Shown here one piece after another: positions 1 to 9,540 of a stretch of 64,000 bases of DNA. The stretch spans positions 186,001-250,000 of the forward strand of contig NC_081340.1 in NCBI RefSeq assembly GCF_022539665.2, in the 5' to 3' direction. The translations under genes were made by a program, and so were the position numbers. The notes under the pieces are model-generated. The model saw only the letters and a program-made list of their open reading frames with translations. It did not search any database and was not told the DNA's origin. Position 1 is the stretch's first letter. Each line of letters opens with the position of its first letter. The DNA is from Daphnia carinata (lineage: Eukaryota > Arthropoda > Branchiopoda > Diplostraca > Daphniidae).

Positions 1-7
1 TTGGCAT
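1..7 (+). rRNA. 5S rRNA, 3' end only (cut by window edge)
   Basis: The first seven bases match the last seven of the complete 5S copies and are followed by the same CAAAACTTTT terminator context. The rest of the gene lies outside the window. Confidence 0.8.
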
Positions 8-286
8 CAAAACTTTTATATCCACCTAGCCGTTTTTGGATGAATCACAGGGAAGTACGAACCATCTCGTGGTGAATTCTAGTATTTTCTAAAACGCCAC
101 CTAGTGGTCAGTTTTGAAATTTCATCTTCTATAAACTAGAGGTATTTTAAAAAGAGAATACAAAAAGAATGGTGCATTTCCGTGAGAAAAGTGACCTCTT
201 TCAAGAAAGTGAATTTTATATGTTTGCATTTTTGTGGTTGACCGAACGCGATGGTTACCAGTCCAATATCCTTAACTATATAAATC

Positions 287-294
287 AATTGTAC
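287..294 (+). promoter_or_regulatory. TATA-like element upstream of 5S gene, repeated in every unit
   Basis: TATATAAA sits 59-66 bp before the mature 5S start and recurs in each unit at the same offset. Arthropod 5S genes often need an upstream TATA-like box near -30 in addition to the internal control region. This one is further out, and a second AT-rich stretch (TTTATTTT, 334-341) lies at about -19 to -12, so which one matters cannot be decided from sequence. Confidence 0.4.
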
Positions 295-352
295 TTGTGC
301 TGGTTTTAATGGACATTACTGGAGTGTATTCATTTTATTTTGGAACTGAATT

Positions 353-472
353 GTCAACGGCCATACCACGTAGAACAAACCTTGTCTCGTCAGCTCCAGG
401 AAGTTAAGCTACGTCGGGTTCCGTTAGTACCTAGATGGGTGACCGCTTGGGAATACGGGATGCTGTTGGCAT
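353..472 (+). rRNA. 5S ribosomal RNA, copy 1
   Basis: Recognised by the conserved start GTCAACGGCCATACCACG, the internal motifs AAGTTAAG, GTCGGG, TTAGTACCTAGATGGGTGAC and GACCGCTTGGGAATAC, and the GCTGTTGGC end. It is 120 nt, the normal eukaryotic length. Helix I pairs GTCAAC with GTTGGC (one G-U). Helix II pairs CACGTAG with CTACGTC. Helix V pairs TTCCGT with ACGGGA. These arms differ from the human and fly sequences by paired changes, which argues for a functional RNA rather than a pseudogene. The internal Pol III control region (box A near nt 50-60, box C near nt 80-90) is intact, and a TTTT terminator follows at 479-482. The product is a structural RNA of the large ribosomal subunit. Confidence 0.97.
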
Positions 473-816
473 CAAAACTTTTATATCCACCTAGCCGTTT
501 TTGGATGAATCACAGGGAAGTACGAACCATCTCGTGGTGAATTCTAGTATTTTCTAAAACGCCACCTAGTGGTCAGTTTTGAAATTTCATCTTCTATAAA
601 CTAGAGGTATTTTAAAACGAAATACAAAAAGAATGGTGCATTTCCGTGAGAAAAGTGACCTCTTTCAAGAAAGTGAATTTTATATGTTTGCATTTTTGTG
701 GTTGACCGAACGCGATGGTTACCAGTCCAATATCCTTAACTATATAAATCAATTGTACTTGTGCTGGTTTTAATGGACATTACTGGAGTGTATTCATTTT
801 ATTTTGGAACTGAATT

Positions 817-936
817 GTCAACGGCCATACCACGTAGAACAAACCTTGTCTCGTCAGCTCCAGGAAGTTAAGCTACGTCGGGTTCCGTTAGTACCTAGAT
901 GGGTGACCGCTTGGGAATACGGGATGCTGTTGGCAT
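817..936 (+). rRNA. 5S ribosomal RNA, copy 2
   Basis: Exactly 464 bp after copy 1; no difference seen within the gene. T-run terminator at 943-946. Confidence 0.96.
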
Positions 937-1280
937 CAAAACTTTTATATCCACCTAGCCGTTTTTGGATGAATCACAGGGAAGTACGAACCATCTCGTG
1001 GTGAATTCTAGTATTTTCTAAAACGCCACCTAGTGGTCAGTTTTGAAATTTCATCTTCTATAAACTAGAGGTATTTTAAAACGAAATACAAAAAGAATGG
1101 TGCATTTCCGTGAGAAAAGTGACCTCTTTCAAGAAAGTGAATTTTATATGTTTGCATTTTTGTGGTTGACCGAACGCGATGGTTACCAGTCCAATATCCT
1201 TAACTATATAAATCAATTGTACTTGTGCTGGTTTTAATGGACATTACTGGAGTGTATTCATTTTATTTTGGAACTGAATT

Positions 1281-1400
1281 GTCAACGGCCATACCACGTA
1301 GAACAAACCTTGTCTCGTCAGCTCCAGGAAGTTAAGCTACGTCGGGTTCCGTTAGTACCTAGATGGGTGACCGCTTGGGAATACGGGATGCTGTTGGCAT
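1281..1400 (+). rRNA. 5S ribosomal RNA, copy 3
   Basis: Same 120-nt sequence; terminator T-run at 1407-1410. Confidence 0.96.
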
Positions 1401-1744
1401 CAAAACTTTTATATCCACCTAGCCGTTTTTGGATGAATCACAGGGAAGTACGAACCATCTCGTGGTGAATTCTAGTATTTTCTAAAACGCCACCTAGTGG
1501 TCAGTTTTGAAATTTCATCTTCTATAAACTAGAGGTATTTTAAAACGAAATACAAAAAGAATGGTGCATTTCCGTGAGAAAAGTGACCTCTTTCAAGAAA
1601 GTGAATTTTATATGTTTGCATTTTTGTGGTTGACCGAACGCGATGGTTACCAGTCCAATATCCTTAACTATATAAATCAATTGTACTTGTGCTGGTTTTA
1701 ATGGACATTACTGGAGTGTATTCATTTTATTTTGGAACTGAATT

Positions 1745-1864
1745 GTCAACGGCCATACCACGTAGAACAAACCTTGTCTCGTCAGCTCCAGGAAGTTAAG
1801 CTACGTCGGGTTCCGTTAGTACCTAGATGGGTGACCGCTTGGGAATACGGGATGCTGTTGGCAT
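1745..1864 (+). rRNA. 5S ribosomal RNA, copy 4
   Basis: Same 120-nt sequence; terminator T-run at 1871-1874. Confidence 0.96.
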
Positions 1865-2208
1865 CAAAACTTTTATATCCACCTAGCCGTTTTTGGATGA
1901 ATCACAGGGAAGTACGAACCATCTCGTGGTGAATTCTAGTATTTTCTAAAACGCCACCTAGTGGTCAGTTTTGAAATTTCATCTTCTATAAACTAGAGGT
2001 ATTTTAAAACGAAATACAAAAAGAATGGTGCATTTCCGTGAGAAAAGTGACCTCTTTCAAGAAAGTGAATTTTATATGTTTGCATTTTTGTGGTTGACCG
2101 AACGCGATGGTTACCAGTCCAATATCCTTAACTATATAAATCAATTGTACTTGTGCTGGTTTTAATGGACATTACTGGAGTGTATTCATTTTATTTTGGA
2201 ACTGAATT

Positions 2209-2328
2209 GTCAACGGCCATACCACGTAGAACAAACCTTGTCTCGTCAGCTCCAGGAAGTTAAGCTACGTCGGGTTCCGTTAGTACCTAGATGGGTGACC
2301 GCTTGGGAATACGGGATGCTGTTGGCAT
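2209..2328 (+). rRNA. 5S ribosomal RNA, copy 5
   Basis: Same 120-nt sequence; terminator T-run at 2335-2338. Confidence 0.96.
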
Positions 2329-2672
2329 CAAAACTTTTATATCCACCTAGCCGTTTTTGGATGAATCACAGGGAAGTACGAACCATCTCGTGGTGAATTC
2401 TAGTATTTTCTAAAACGCCACCTAGTGGTCAGTTTTGAAATTTCATCTTCTATAAACTAGAGGTATTTTAAAACGAAATACAAAAAGAATGGTGCATTTC
2501 CGTGAGAAAAGTGACCTCTTTCAAGAAAGTGAATTTTATATGTTTGCATTTTTGTGGTTGACCGAACGCGATGGTTACCAGTCCAATATCCTTAACTATA
2601 TAAATCAATTGTACTTGTGCTGGTTTTAATGGACATTACTGGAGTGTATTCATTTTATTTTGGAACTGAATT

Positions 2673-2792
2673 GTCAACGGCCATACCACGTAGAACAAAC
2701 CTTGTCTCGTCAGCTCCAGGAAGTTAAGCTACGTCGGGTTCCGTTAGTACCTAGATGGGTGACCGCTTGGGAATACGGGATGCTGTTGGCAT
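2673..2792 (+). rRNA. 5S ribosomal RNA, copy 6
   Basis: Gene unchanged, but the terminator is a six-T run at 2799-2804 instead of four Ts, because of an A-to-T change just downstream. Confidence 0.96.
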
Positions 2793-3136
2793 CAAAACTT
2801 TTTTATCCACCTAGCCGTTTTTGGATGAATCACAGGGAAGTACGAACCATCTCGTGGTGAATTCTAGTATTTTCTAAAACGCCACCTAGTGGTCAGTTTT
2901 GAAATTTCATCTTCTATAAACTAGAGGTATTTTAAAACGAAATACAAAAAGAATGGTGCATTTCCGTGAGAAAAGTGACCTCTTTCAAGAAAGTGAATTT
3001 TATATGTTTGCATTTTTGTGGTTGACCGAACGCGATGGTTATCAGTCCAATATCCTTAACTATATAAATCAATTGTACTTGTGCTGGTTTTAATGGACAT
3101 TACTGGAGTGTATTCATTTTATTTTGGAACTGAATT

Positions 3137-3256
3137 GTCAACGGCCATACCACGTAGAACAAACCTTGTCTCGTCAGCTCCAGGAAGTTAAGCTACGTCG
3201 GGTTCCGTTAGTACCTAGATGGGTGACCGCTTGGGAATACGGGATGCTGTTGGCAT
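3137..3256 (+). rRNA. 5S ribosomal RNA, copy 7
   Basis: Gene unchanged; its upstream spacer has C-to-T near 3041. Terminator at 3263-3266. Confidence 0.96.
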
Positions 3257-3600
3257 CAAAACTTTTATATCCACCTAGCCGTTTTTGGATGAATCACAGG
3301 GAAGTACGAACCATCTCGTGGTGAATTCTAGTATTTTCTAAAACGCCACCTAGTGGTCAGTTTTGAAATTTCATCTTCTATAAACTAGAGGTATTTTAAA
3401 ACGAAATACAAAAAGAATGGTGCATTTCCGTGAGAAAAGTGACCTATTTCAAGAAAGTGAATTTTATATGTTTGCATTTTTGTGGTTGACCGAACGCGAT
3501 GGTTACCAGTCCAATATCCTTAACTATATAAATCAATTGTACTTGTGCTGGTTTTAATGGACATTACTGGAGTGTATTCATTTTATTTTGGAACTGAATT

Positions 3601-3720
3601 GTCAACGGCCATACCACGTAGAACAAACCTTGTCTCGTCAGCTCCAGGAAGTTAAGCTACGTCGGGTTCCGTTAGTACCTAGATGGGTGACCGCTTGGGA
3701 ATACGGGATGCTGTTGGCAT
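3601..3720 (+). rRNA. 5S ribosomal RNA, copy 8 (last before the Copia insertion)
   Basis: Gene unchanged; terminator at 3727-3730. The spacer after it carries the most differences in the block and is interrupted at 3951 by the Copia 3' LTR. Confidence 0.96.
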
Positions 3721-3950
3721 CAAAACTTTTATATCCACCTAGCCGTTTTTGGATGAATCACAGGGAAGTACGAACCATCTCGCGATGAATTCTAGTATTT
3801 TCTAAGACGCCACCTAGTGGTCAGTTTTGAAATTTCATCTTCTATAAACTAGAGGTATTTTAAAACGAAATACAAAAAGAATGGTGCATTTCCGTGAGAA
3901 AAGTGACCTCTTTCAAGAAAGTAAATTTTATGTTTGCATTTTTGTGGTTG

Positions 3951-4251
3951 TGTTGAGAACAAAGTAGAGATGCATTCTTTAGACATGCACTCGTTACGTT
4001 ATTATTTCCTAGAGCTTATGTATTAATGCATTATCTTTAATATAATTATATATTAACCACACTACAACTTACCACTTGCTGCAAAGATTATATTAAGAGA
4101 AGTGAGAGATGAGAGACTCGTGTCAATTGACTCAAGCAGACGACATAAAAAGCCACCGAGGCTAAACAGCACCCAGTTGCTCATGCGCAATATTCGTAAA
4201 GTAAAATAAGAAGATAAGATAAGGGTTTGTTATATTTATTTAATATCAACA
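3951..4251 (-). repeat. Copia 3' LTR (complete, 301 bp)
   Basis: On the plus strand it runs from TGTTGAGAAC to ATATCAACA, that is TG...CA with TGTTGA/TCAACA inverted ends. It matches 9541-9832 without a difference. Short LTRs of this size are usual for Copia elements. Confidence 0.95.
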
Positions 4252-4260
4252 CTCTCCCTC
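4252..4260 (-). other. Copia polypurine tract
   Basis: Minus strand GAGGGAGAG directly abuts the 3' LTR start. This is the expected place and composition for the primer of plus-strand DNA synthesis. Confidence 0.8.
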
Positions 4261-4274
4261 AAACCCTTATTGAT

Positions 4275-5872
4275 CTAATCAGACAGCTTCCCTACACCGA
4301 TCCTGCTCCTCATCTTACTGAAGGCTGGTGCTGTTAGTGGCTTAGTAAATATATCAGCAAGTTGGTCTTCGGTTCCTACAAATTTAACTTCTATAATATT
4401 GTTTGCTGCTTGTTCCTTAATCCAGTGCCATCTTAGTTGAATATGTTTAGTGCGCTGATGAAATTCGGCATTGTAAACCAGTCGGACAGCCGCTTGGTTG
4501 TCACAGTATAGTGGCACCTTCTTTTGTTCCTCACCAGTGAAGTCTTGCAGTAGGTAACTTAGCCAGACAGCAGTTTTTGCGGATTCACAAGTAGATATAT
4601 ATTCTGCTTCAGTTGTCGAGAGGGCAGTGCAAGGTTGCTTCTTGCTGGCCCAGGCTACTGGTCCACCATGGAAAAAGAAAATGCTTCCAGACGTAGATTT
4701 ACGGTCGTTGATATCTCCAGCAAAATCAGCATCCGAATATCCAACCAGTCCGCTTCTGTCTCCGCCGACCCAAATGCCATAGTCTTTCGTTCCGTTGAGA
4801 TATCCGGCTATGTTGACTACTGCTTGCCAGTGCTCAGCTTTGGGGTTTTGACAATACCTTGCAACTTGGCCAACAGCGTATGCAAGATCTGGGCGCGTTT
4901 GCAGAGCCAAATAGAGAAGAGCGCCAACTGGTTCCCGGTAGTGCTCAATTTTCTCTCCCTCGCTCTTCGACTTCAAGCAGGAGCTGAGACGCACGTTTGG
5001 GTCTGCGGGAACAGCTTTTGGCTTTACATTCTGCCATCCAAATCTTGCTACCAGTTTGTCAACTACATGCGGTTGTGACATAAAGATTCTTTTCTTCTGG
5101 CGATCACGCTTGATGTTGATGCCGATAAATCGCGTTGGGGGTAGCGAATGGATCTGAAATTCTTCCCCAAGGTGTGTTCTGATATCAATTAGAACCTGCA
5201 TTTTGTTACTTCCAAAAATAGCATCGTCCACATGAATTACACCAAAAGTGGTCTCATCCTTTGTCCTTCGAACGTAAACACACCTATCCGCGGTGCTGTT
5301 TTTCAATCCGAATTTAAGTAGAACATCGTCGAATTTCTTGAACCACAGTCGAGGTGCTTGCTTTAGGCCATACAATGATTTGTTTAGCTTGCAAACAAAA
5401 TTTTCTTTTCCGGGAACTACAAAACCCTCTGGTTGTCTCATGTAGATATGTTTGTCTAGTTTTGCGTATAAGAATGCTGTCTTAATATCAAACTGGATCA
5501 ATTCGAGATCCAGCGATGCGATTTCGGCCAGTGTAGCTTTCACTGCCTCACTATGTGGAACTGGGGCAAAAGTTTCATCGTAATCGATGCCGTATCTTTG
5601 TCTTGATCCAATTGCAACAAGTCTGCCTTTGTACACTTCAGGTACTCCTTCATACGCTGGTTTTAATTTTCCAATCATTTTGCAGTTGATAGCTGTGCAT
5701 CCTTCCGGAAGAAGTACGAGTTCCCATGTCTGGTTTCCCATCAGTGAGTTATACTCTTTCCTGTATGCTTCCATCCATTTATCGGATTCTGGAGAGGCTT
5801 GGGCTTCTTGATAGCTTTGTGGTTCAAAGGCTTCAGTAAACAAGGCTGACGCATGCTTCTTTATGAACGATT
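4275..5872 (-). CDS. pol: Copia pol exon 4: reverse transcriptase and RNase H
   Basis: This is the C-terminal part of the Copia polyprotein, copying element RNA into DNA. The start of the reverse transcriptase domain shows the usual W-A-E-SL-N-TW-LV-LP pattern. Motif A is FDIKTAFL. Motif C reads HVDDA (H at 5234-5232) where Copia elements normally have YVDD; both aspartates remain. RNase H residues are all present: DADFAGD, TEAEY, CDNQAA and TKHI. The exon is taken to start at 5872 after an AACAG acceptor, because the frame upstream of it hits a stop near 5938, and joining to the donor at 6006 restores the frame exactly. An unspliced reading would have to start inside this exon. Ends with a stop at 4277-4275. 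Confidence 0.9.
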
Positions 5873-6005
5873 CTGTTATTTGGATAAACGATACGATCCG
5901 ATAAGAAAAAAGGAGAAAAAAAAATTAGTCTATTGCCCGATTTGTTTTGCTTTGAAAGAGTTGTATTCTAAAGAACAAAGCAATAGAGAAAAATTATTAG
6001 TGTAC
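5873..6005 (-). other. Predicted Copia intron 3 (133 bp)
   Basis: Minus strand starts GTACAC and ends AATAACAG, with long T/C-rich stretches inside. It contains stop codons in the relevant frames. Removing it leaves the flanking frames in register, with the intron after the first base of a codon. The functional alternative is that this is an AT-rich insertion that simply breaks pol. The clean splice borders favour an intron. Confidence 0.65.
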
Positions 6006-6402
6006 CAATGAGTCCTATTTTTGCAAGAGGTCTTCCTAGAGACTGTCGGTATTCATTGTATCTTGCGTTGTATTGTTTTGGACGAGAGGATCTGCGGGGT
6101 AGCTGGATTGGTTGCTCTACCCGTTGGGCTGGAATGTCATTTCCTTCAGCGAAGACGAACTCATTCATGTCAACAAGTGGGTCATTTTGTACGACTATTG
6201 GATGTTGGTTGTCGTTTTCCTGTTCCACTTCCAGTTGTGGATCAACACGCAGTTCTTCATTCTCATTATTTGTTTCATCTTCTCCCTTTTCCATTGGTTG
6301 GACCTGATCATGAATCGACTCCCTGTCATGATCCTGGACGTTCGCCGAAGCCATGTTCTCAGCTTCCAATGTCGGCTCAGTTAATTCCTGAACCGGCTCT
6401 AG
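6006..6402 (-). CDS. pol: Copia pol exon 3: integrase-RT linker
   Basis: A 132-codon acidic, low-complexity segment rich in E, D, N and Q, ending with a basic PRRSSRPKQYN patch. The patch is typical of the linker between integrase and reverse transcriptase in Copia elements (an RRSSR-like motif just before the RT). It begins after a TTAG acceptor at 6404-6403 (frame closed upstream by that TAG) and ends at a donor at 6006/6005. No catalytic function is expected; it bridges the two enzymes of the polyprotein. Confidence 0.75.
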
Positions 6403-6489
6403 CTAACCGGTAAAAGAATTTCCAAAAAAAAATAAAGACAAAAAAAATTAGTTAAATACCAGAAAGGCAAATTTAAAAAAATTCTTTAC
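6403..6489 (-). other. Predicted Copia intron 2 (87 bp)
   Basis: Minus strand begins GTAAAG directly after codon CTG and ends CCGGTTAG after two T-rich tracts. It lies between codons, so removing it joins exons 2 and 3 in frame. If it is retained, translation stops inside it shortly after the integrase domain. Confidence 0.7.
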
Positions 6490-8793
6490 CAGGCCAAGAA
6501 TCTCTGTTGTGAGAAGGATTGGGTCAAAAAGACTGCTTTCGTTTTGTTTCGATTCGTCACTGAAGTCATTGATCAGCAAATCTTCGTTAAATATGACGTC
6601 ACGACTTGAGAAGAATTTCCTAGACACTGGTTCCCATAAGATCCAGCCCTTTGTTTCTTCGCCATAGCCTACTAGCCAACACGGTACTGCCTTGGAATCC
6701 AGTTTCTTCCTTAAACAGTCAGGGATATGCGCATAGGCTCTACAGCCTATCACCCGTAGATTCTCGATATTAGGTTTCCTTTTGTAGAATAATTCGAATG
6801 GAGTCTTCGTAGATGAACCCGAGAGTGTGCGATTCAAGACATAGATAGAACTACGCAGGAATTCACCCCATAATTCCAATACTCTTTTGTTGCCTTTTAG
6901 TAACAGACTTGAAGGGTTGTTTCTGCTCATGTATAGGGCGCTTCGCGTAGACTCCATGGCTGTGCGATTCATTCGCTCACTCACTCCATTTTGCTGTGGA
7001 GTATAGCGATTAGAAGTTTGATGAATGATGCCACGTCCCTCTCGCCAGCTTTCGTTCTTCTTATACTCCACACCTTGGTCTGTTCTTAGAATTTTTACTT
7101 TCTTTCCCGTAGTTGTTTCTAGAAATGCTACAAATTTGACAAAATTGTCGTCGGCTTCTGCTTTGCTCTTCATGAGGTAGACCTTAGTCCAACCACTGAA
7201 ATCGTCTTTAAATAATACGAAGCAGGTCTCTCCACTTGGTGTTGAGGTGTTTACAAAACCGACATCAGAGTGAATGATTTCACCGACTTCTTTGGCTCTG
7301 ATACGGCCTGTCGGAAATGGAGATCTATGCATTTTTCCAAAGATGCATCCTTCACACAGGTCGTGTTCCATGTTTTCCTTTTTGAGCGATAAACCCTCAA
7401 CAGAGTTACTTGATATCATCTTTAGAATCATTTTGTTGCCTAAATGGGCTAGTCTTTGATGCCAGAGTGTCAGTGAGTTTTGAGTTTTGGCAACAGTAGC
7501 TGTAGATATTTCTTGGTTCATATGTTTGGCAAAAATCTTCATGTGGTATAGGGACTTGCCTAGCCTTTGACCCACCATTACCTCTTCATTCTTCATTTTG
7601 AATGAAACCTCGTTGTCGCTGAAATGTGCTGTGATGCCAGTTTCAGTAGCGGCACCAATGGAAAATAAATTTGTACCAAGTCCAGGAACAAAGAGTACAT
7701 TTGTTAGTTCTCCTTCTTTTCTCTCGCCACTTACAATGGAGTACACTTCAATCTTTCCGACACCAAGTACTGACAACTGGGCTGATCCTATACCATTAAC
7801 ATGCCATGTCCCTTGGAGAATATCTTTGAAATCTGTAAAACAATTTCTTTGTTCGGACATGTGGTGTGTTGCTCCGGAATCAGCGTACCAGTCCGTTGGT
7901 TTTCTTGCTACAAAACAGAAAGAAGACAAGGCAGAGAATCCGTTGTTATTGTTGTTAAAGTTGCGGTTGCTGTCGAATTTGTTCCGTCTTGACGCTCTTT
8001 CTTCTTCATTTCTTCCCTTGTTTCTGCATGTGAAAGCCTTATGTCCTGGTTGGTTGCATGCCCAGCAATAGACTTTGTCAAAGCTAAGCCCTCGGTGAAA
8101 ACCTCTTCCACGAAAACTGTGAGCACTGCCATGATATCCAGAATAACCTCCTCGATATCCAGATGAGATTCCTCGATTACCTCGTAAGCCAGGATAGCCT
8201 CCTCTAACACTGTGATAATTTCTACTTGCTGAATATGCCATCCCAGAGTTACAGTCAGCTGGCTGCTGTTGTTTGCTGTTTGGGTGAGATGCAAAAAAGG
8301 CAATATCAGCTGGATTTTGGCTGCTTGTCCTGCTTTTCATTCTTGTTTCCTCGAGTATTAGGCGTGACGTAAGACTGGAAATGGAGCGCTCAGGCAAAGG
8401 GACACTTTCCCATGCCGAAATAAAGTTATAGTAGCTCGGAGGCAGTGTTTGTAAGATCCTCTCAATAAGTTGTTGTTCGGAGACAGGAGCTTCAACACTT
8501 TTAAGTTCTTCTGCCATCTGCCTCATTCTGTTGACATGCGATGATATCGTATGTTCCGGATCCATAATGTACTGAAAAAATTTTGCTGTGAGTTGACTGG
8601 TATTAGCAACTGCTACTTGTGCATATTCTTGAGCTAATCTGTTCCACATTTCAGCTGACGTGGACGATCCTTCAATTGATGTTTGATACGATGGTTCGAT
8701 GTTGTAGTAAATTATTGAACAAGCGTCCACATCTCTTTCAATCCATGTGTCAATAGCATCTTGATTTGTCACTCCATTTTCATCGTTTCTTGT
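6490..8793 (-). CDS. gag-pol: Copia exon 2: gag core, nucleocapsid, protease, integrase
   Basis: 768 codons. In exon residues: a UBN2-type gag domain at about 1-150; an RG/Y-rich nucleic-acid-binding stretch at about 185-240; a CCHC zinc knuckle (C-x2-C-x4-H-x4-C) at about 243-256; the aspartic protease site DSGAT at about 305-309; and the integrase zinc-binding H-H-C-C region at about 445-484. The integrase catalytic D, D and E are at about 510, 572 and 606, in HSDVGF, RTDQGVEY and QQNGVSERM. All key residues are present and no stop interrupts the exon. It starts after acceptor TGCAG (8795-8794). The frame runs a little further upstream, but only into predicted intron sequence. An ATG at 8799 in that stretch could serve as a start on unspliced RNA. 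Confidence 0.93.
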
Positions 8794-9356
8794 CTGCATT
8801 AAGAGAGCAAAAACAGATTTTGTTATTTTTATTCTGTCCAACACTCAGCAAAATAAATTTCAGGTTCAAAAATTCAACCAAAATTAACTTCATTTTTAGA
8901 GAACATCATGGGAATATTAATTACTTAACATCCCGAAATCAATAGTGTTATACTCTTCACCTTAGGGGTGGAATCCAGCAGAATCGTATCATAGTAACTC
9001 AAGTCACTTCGTTAGTGAAGATCAATCCTTTTTAATAGTCAGAAAAAAATTACGTTTCAAAGTTTCATGTGGCCTTCTCATCACCATGTTGGTGGAATCC
9101 ATTAAAATAATTTGAGGAAATAAATCACTGTGATAAAACCATCACCATATCGGTGGAATCCATTAAAAGAGCTTCGTAAAATTCACTATAGTACACTCAT
9201 CACCATATGGGTGGAAACCGTTGAAATAACTTCACAAATTCATTGTGGAATACTCATCACCTGTTCGGTGGAATTCTCTTCATGAATAATGTTAAAGCCA
9301 GCTACTGCTATAATGTCTGTTAACACTTGCACGTATAGTTATGTTATGTGAATTAC
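8794..9356 (-). other. Predicted Copia intron 1 (563 bp)
   Basis: Minus strand begins GTAATT right after codon 51 of gag and ends CTTAATGCAG, preceded by a T/C-rich tract. It separates two parts that each look like gag and are in the same phase (between codons). It contains the hairpin-repeat cluster at 8957-9275. Confidence 0.7.
8957..9275 (-). repeat. Cluster of CACC..GGTGGAA dyad repeats inside Copia intron 1
   Basis: Five degenerate copies of CACC-N5/6-GGTGGAA occur around 8958, 9082, 9143, 9201 and 9259, mostly 57-62 bp apart. A weaker dyad (TCACT/AGTGA) lies near 9004-9018 in the larger gap. Each can fold into a small hairpin. The GGTGGAA half resembles the GTGGAAA enhancer core. Drosophila copia is known to carry enhancer repeats in its untranslated leader, so an enhancer role is a reasonable inference. 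Confidence 0.6.
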
Positions 9357-9509
9357 CTCTGTTGGCTTCAATTCTTGCCCGAGCACAAGATTTTCCAATT
9401 TCTTCCTTCTTAGTTTTAACATAACGCCATACCGCCATTGGGGAAAATTTACGCCATTAAATTTGGCGTAATCCCTCAGATCATTCGCTGATAAATTTTG
9501 AGTTGCCAT
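9357..9509 (-). CDS. gag: Copia gag exon 1 (N-terminal 51 codons)
   Basis: ATG at 9509-9507 opens a 51-codon frame with the N-terminal Copia gag signature KFNGVNFPQWRYGV (F-x-G-x-NF-x2-W). It is rich in Asn, Leu and Lys and ends at a GAG|GTAATT donor. It begins only 18 bases after the primer binding site. The 798-codon frame downstream lacks this signature at its own beginning, which supports joining the two by splicing. The product would form the start of the structural Gag protein. Confidence 0.75.
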
Positions 9510-9526
9510 TTAATAAACTAATGAGT

Positions 9527-9540
9527 CTGGGCCCATAACC
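9527..9540 (-). other. Copia primer binding site (half-tRNA, initiator Met)
   Basis: Minus strand GGTTATGGGCCCAG abuts the 5' LTR. It is complementary to the anticodon stem-loop of initiator tRNA-Met (CTGGGCCCATAACC), as in Drosophila copia, where a tRNA fragment rather than the tRNA 3' end primes reverse transcription. Confidence 0.88.

Larger units (their letters stand above)
1..3950 (+). repeat. 5S rDNA tandem array, left block (464-bp unit)
   Basis: Eight complete units plus a leading partial unit. Each unit holds a 120-nt 5S gene and a spacer of about 344 bp. The spacer carries a TATATAAA about 60 bp upstream of the gene, a T-run just after it, and a CTCF-like site (minus-strand core CCACTAGGTGGCG) 207-222 bp after the gene start. 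The first unit is one base longer than the rest (near position 145). Single-base differences accumulate toward the Copia junction: a T at 2803, a T near 3041, an A near 3446, changes at 3783-3784 and 3806, and a 2-bp loss near 3930. The short plus-strand open frames across each unit are not genes. Confidence 0.95.

Noticed and set aside
340-540. Repeated 66-codon open frame in each 464-bp unit (21 copies)
   Set aside because: It runs straight through the 5S rRNA gene and its 3' flank, starts at a non-ATG codon, and its sameness comes from the tandem repeat. No protein family was recognised.
4635-8071. Plus-strand frames opposite the Copia pol
   Set aside because: They are antisense shadows of conserved coding exons and carry no motif.
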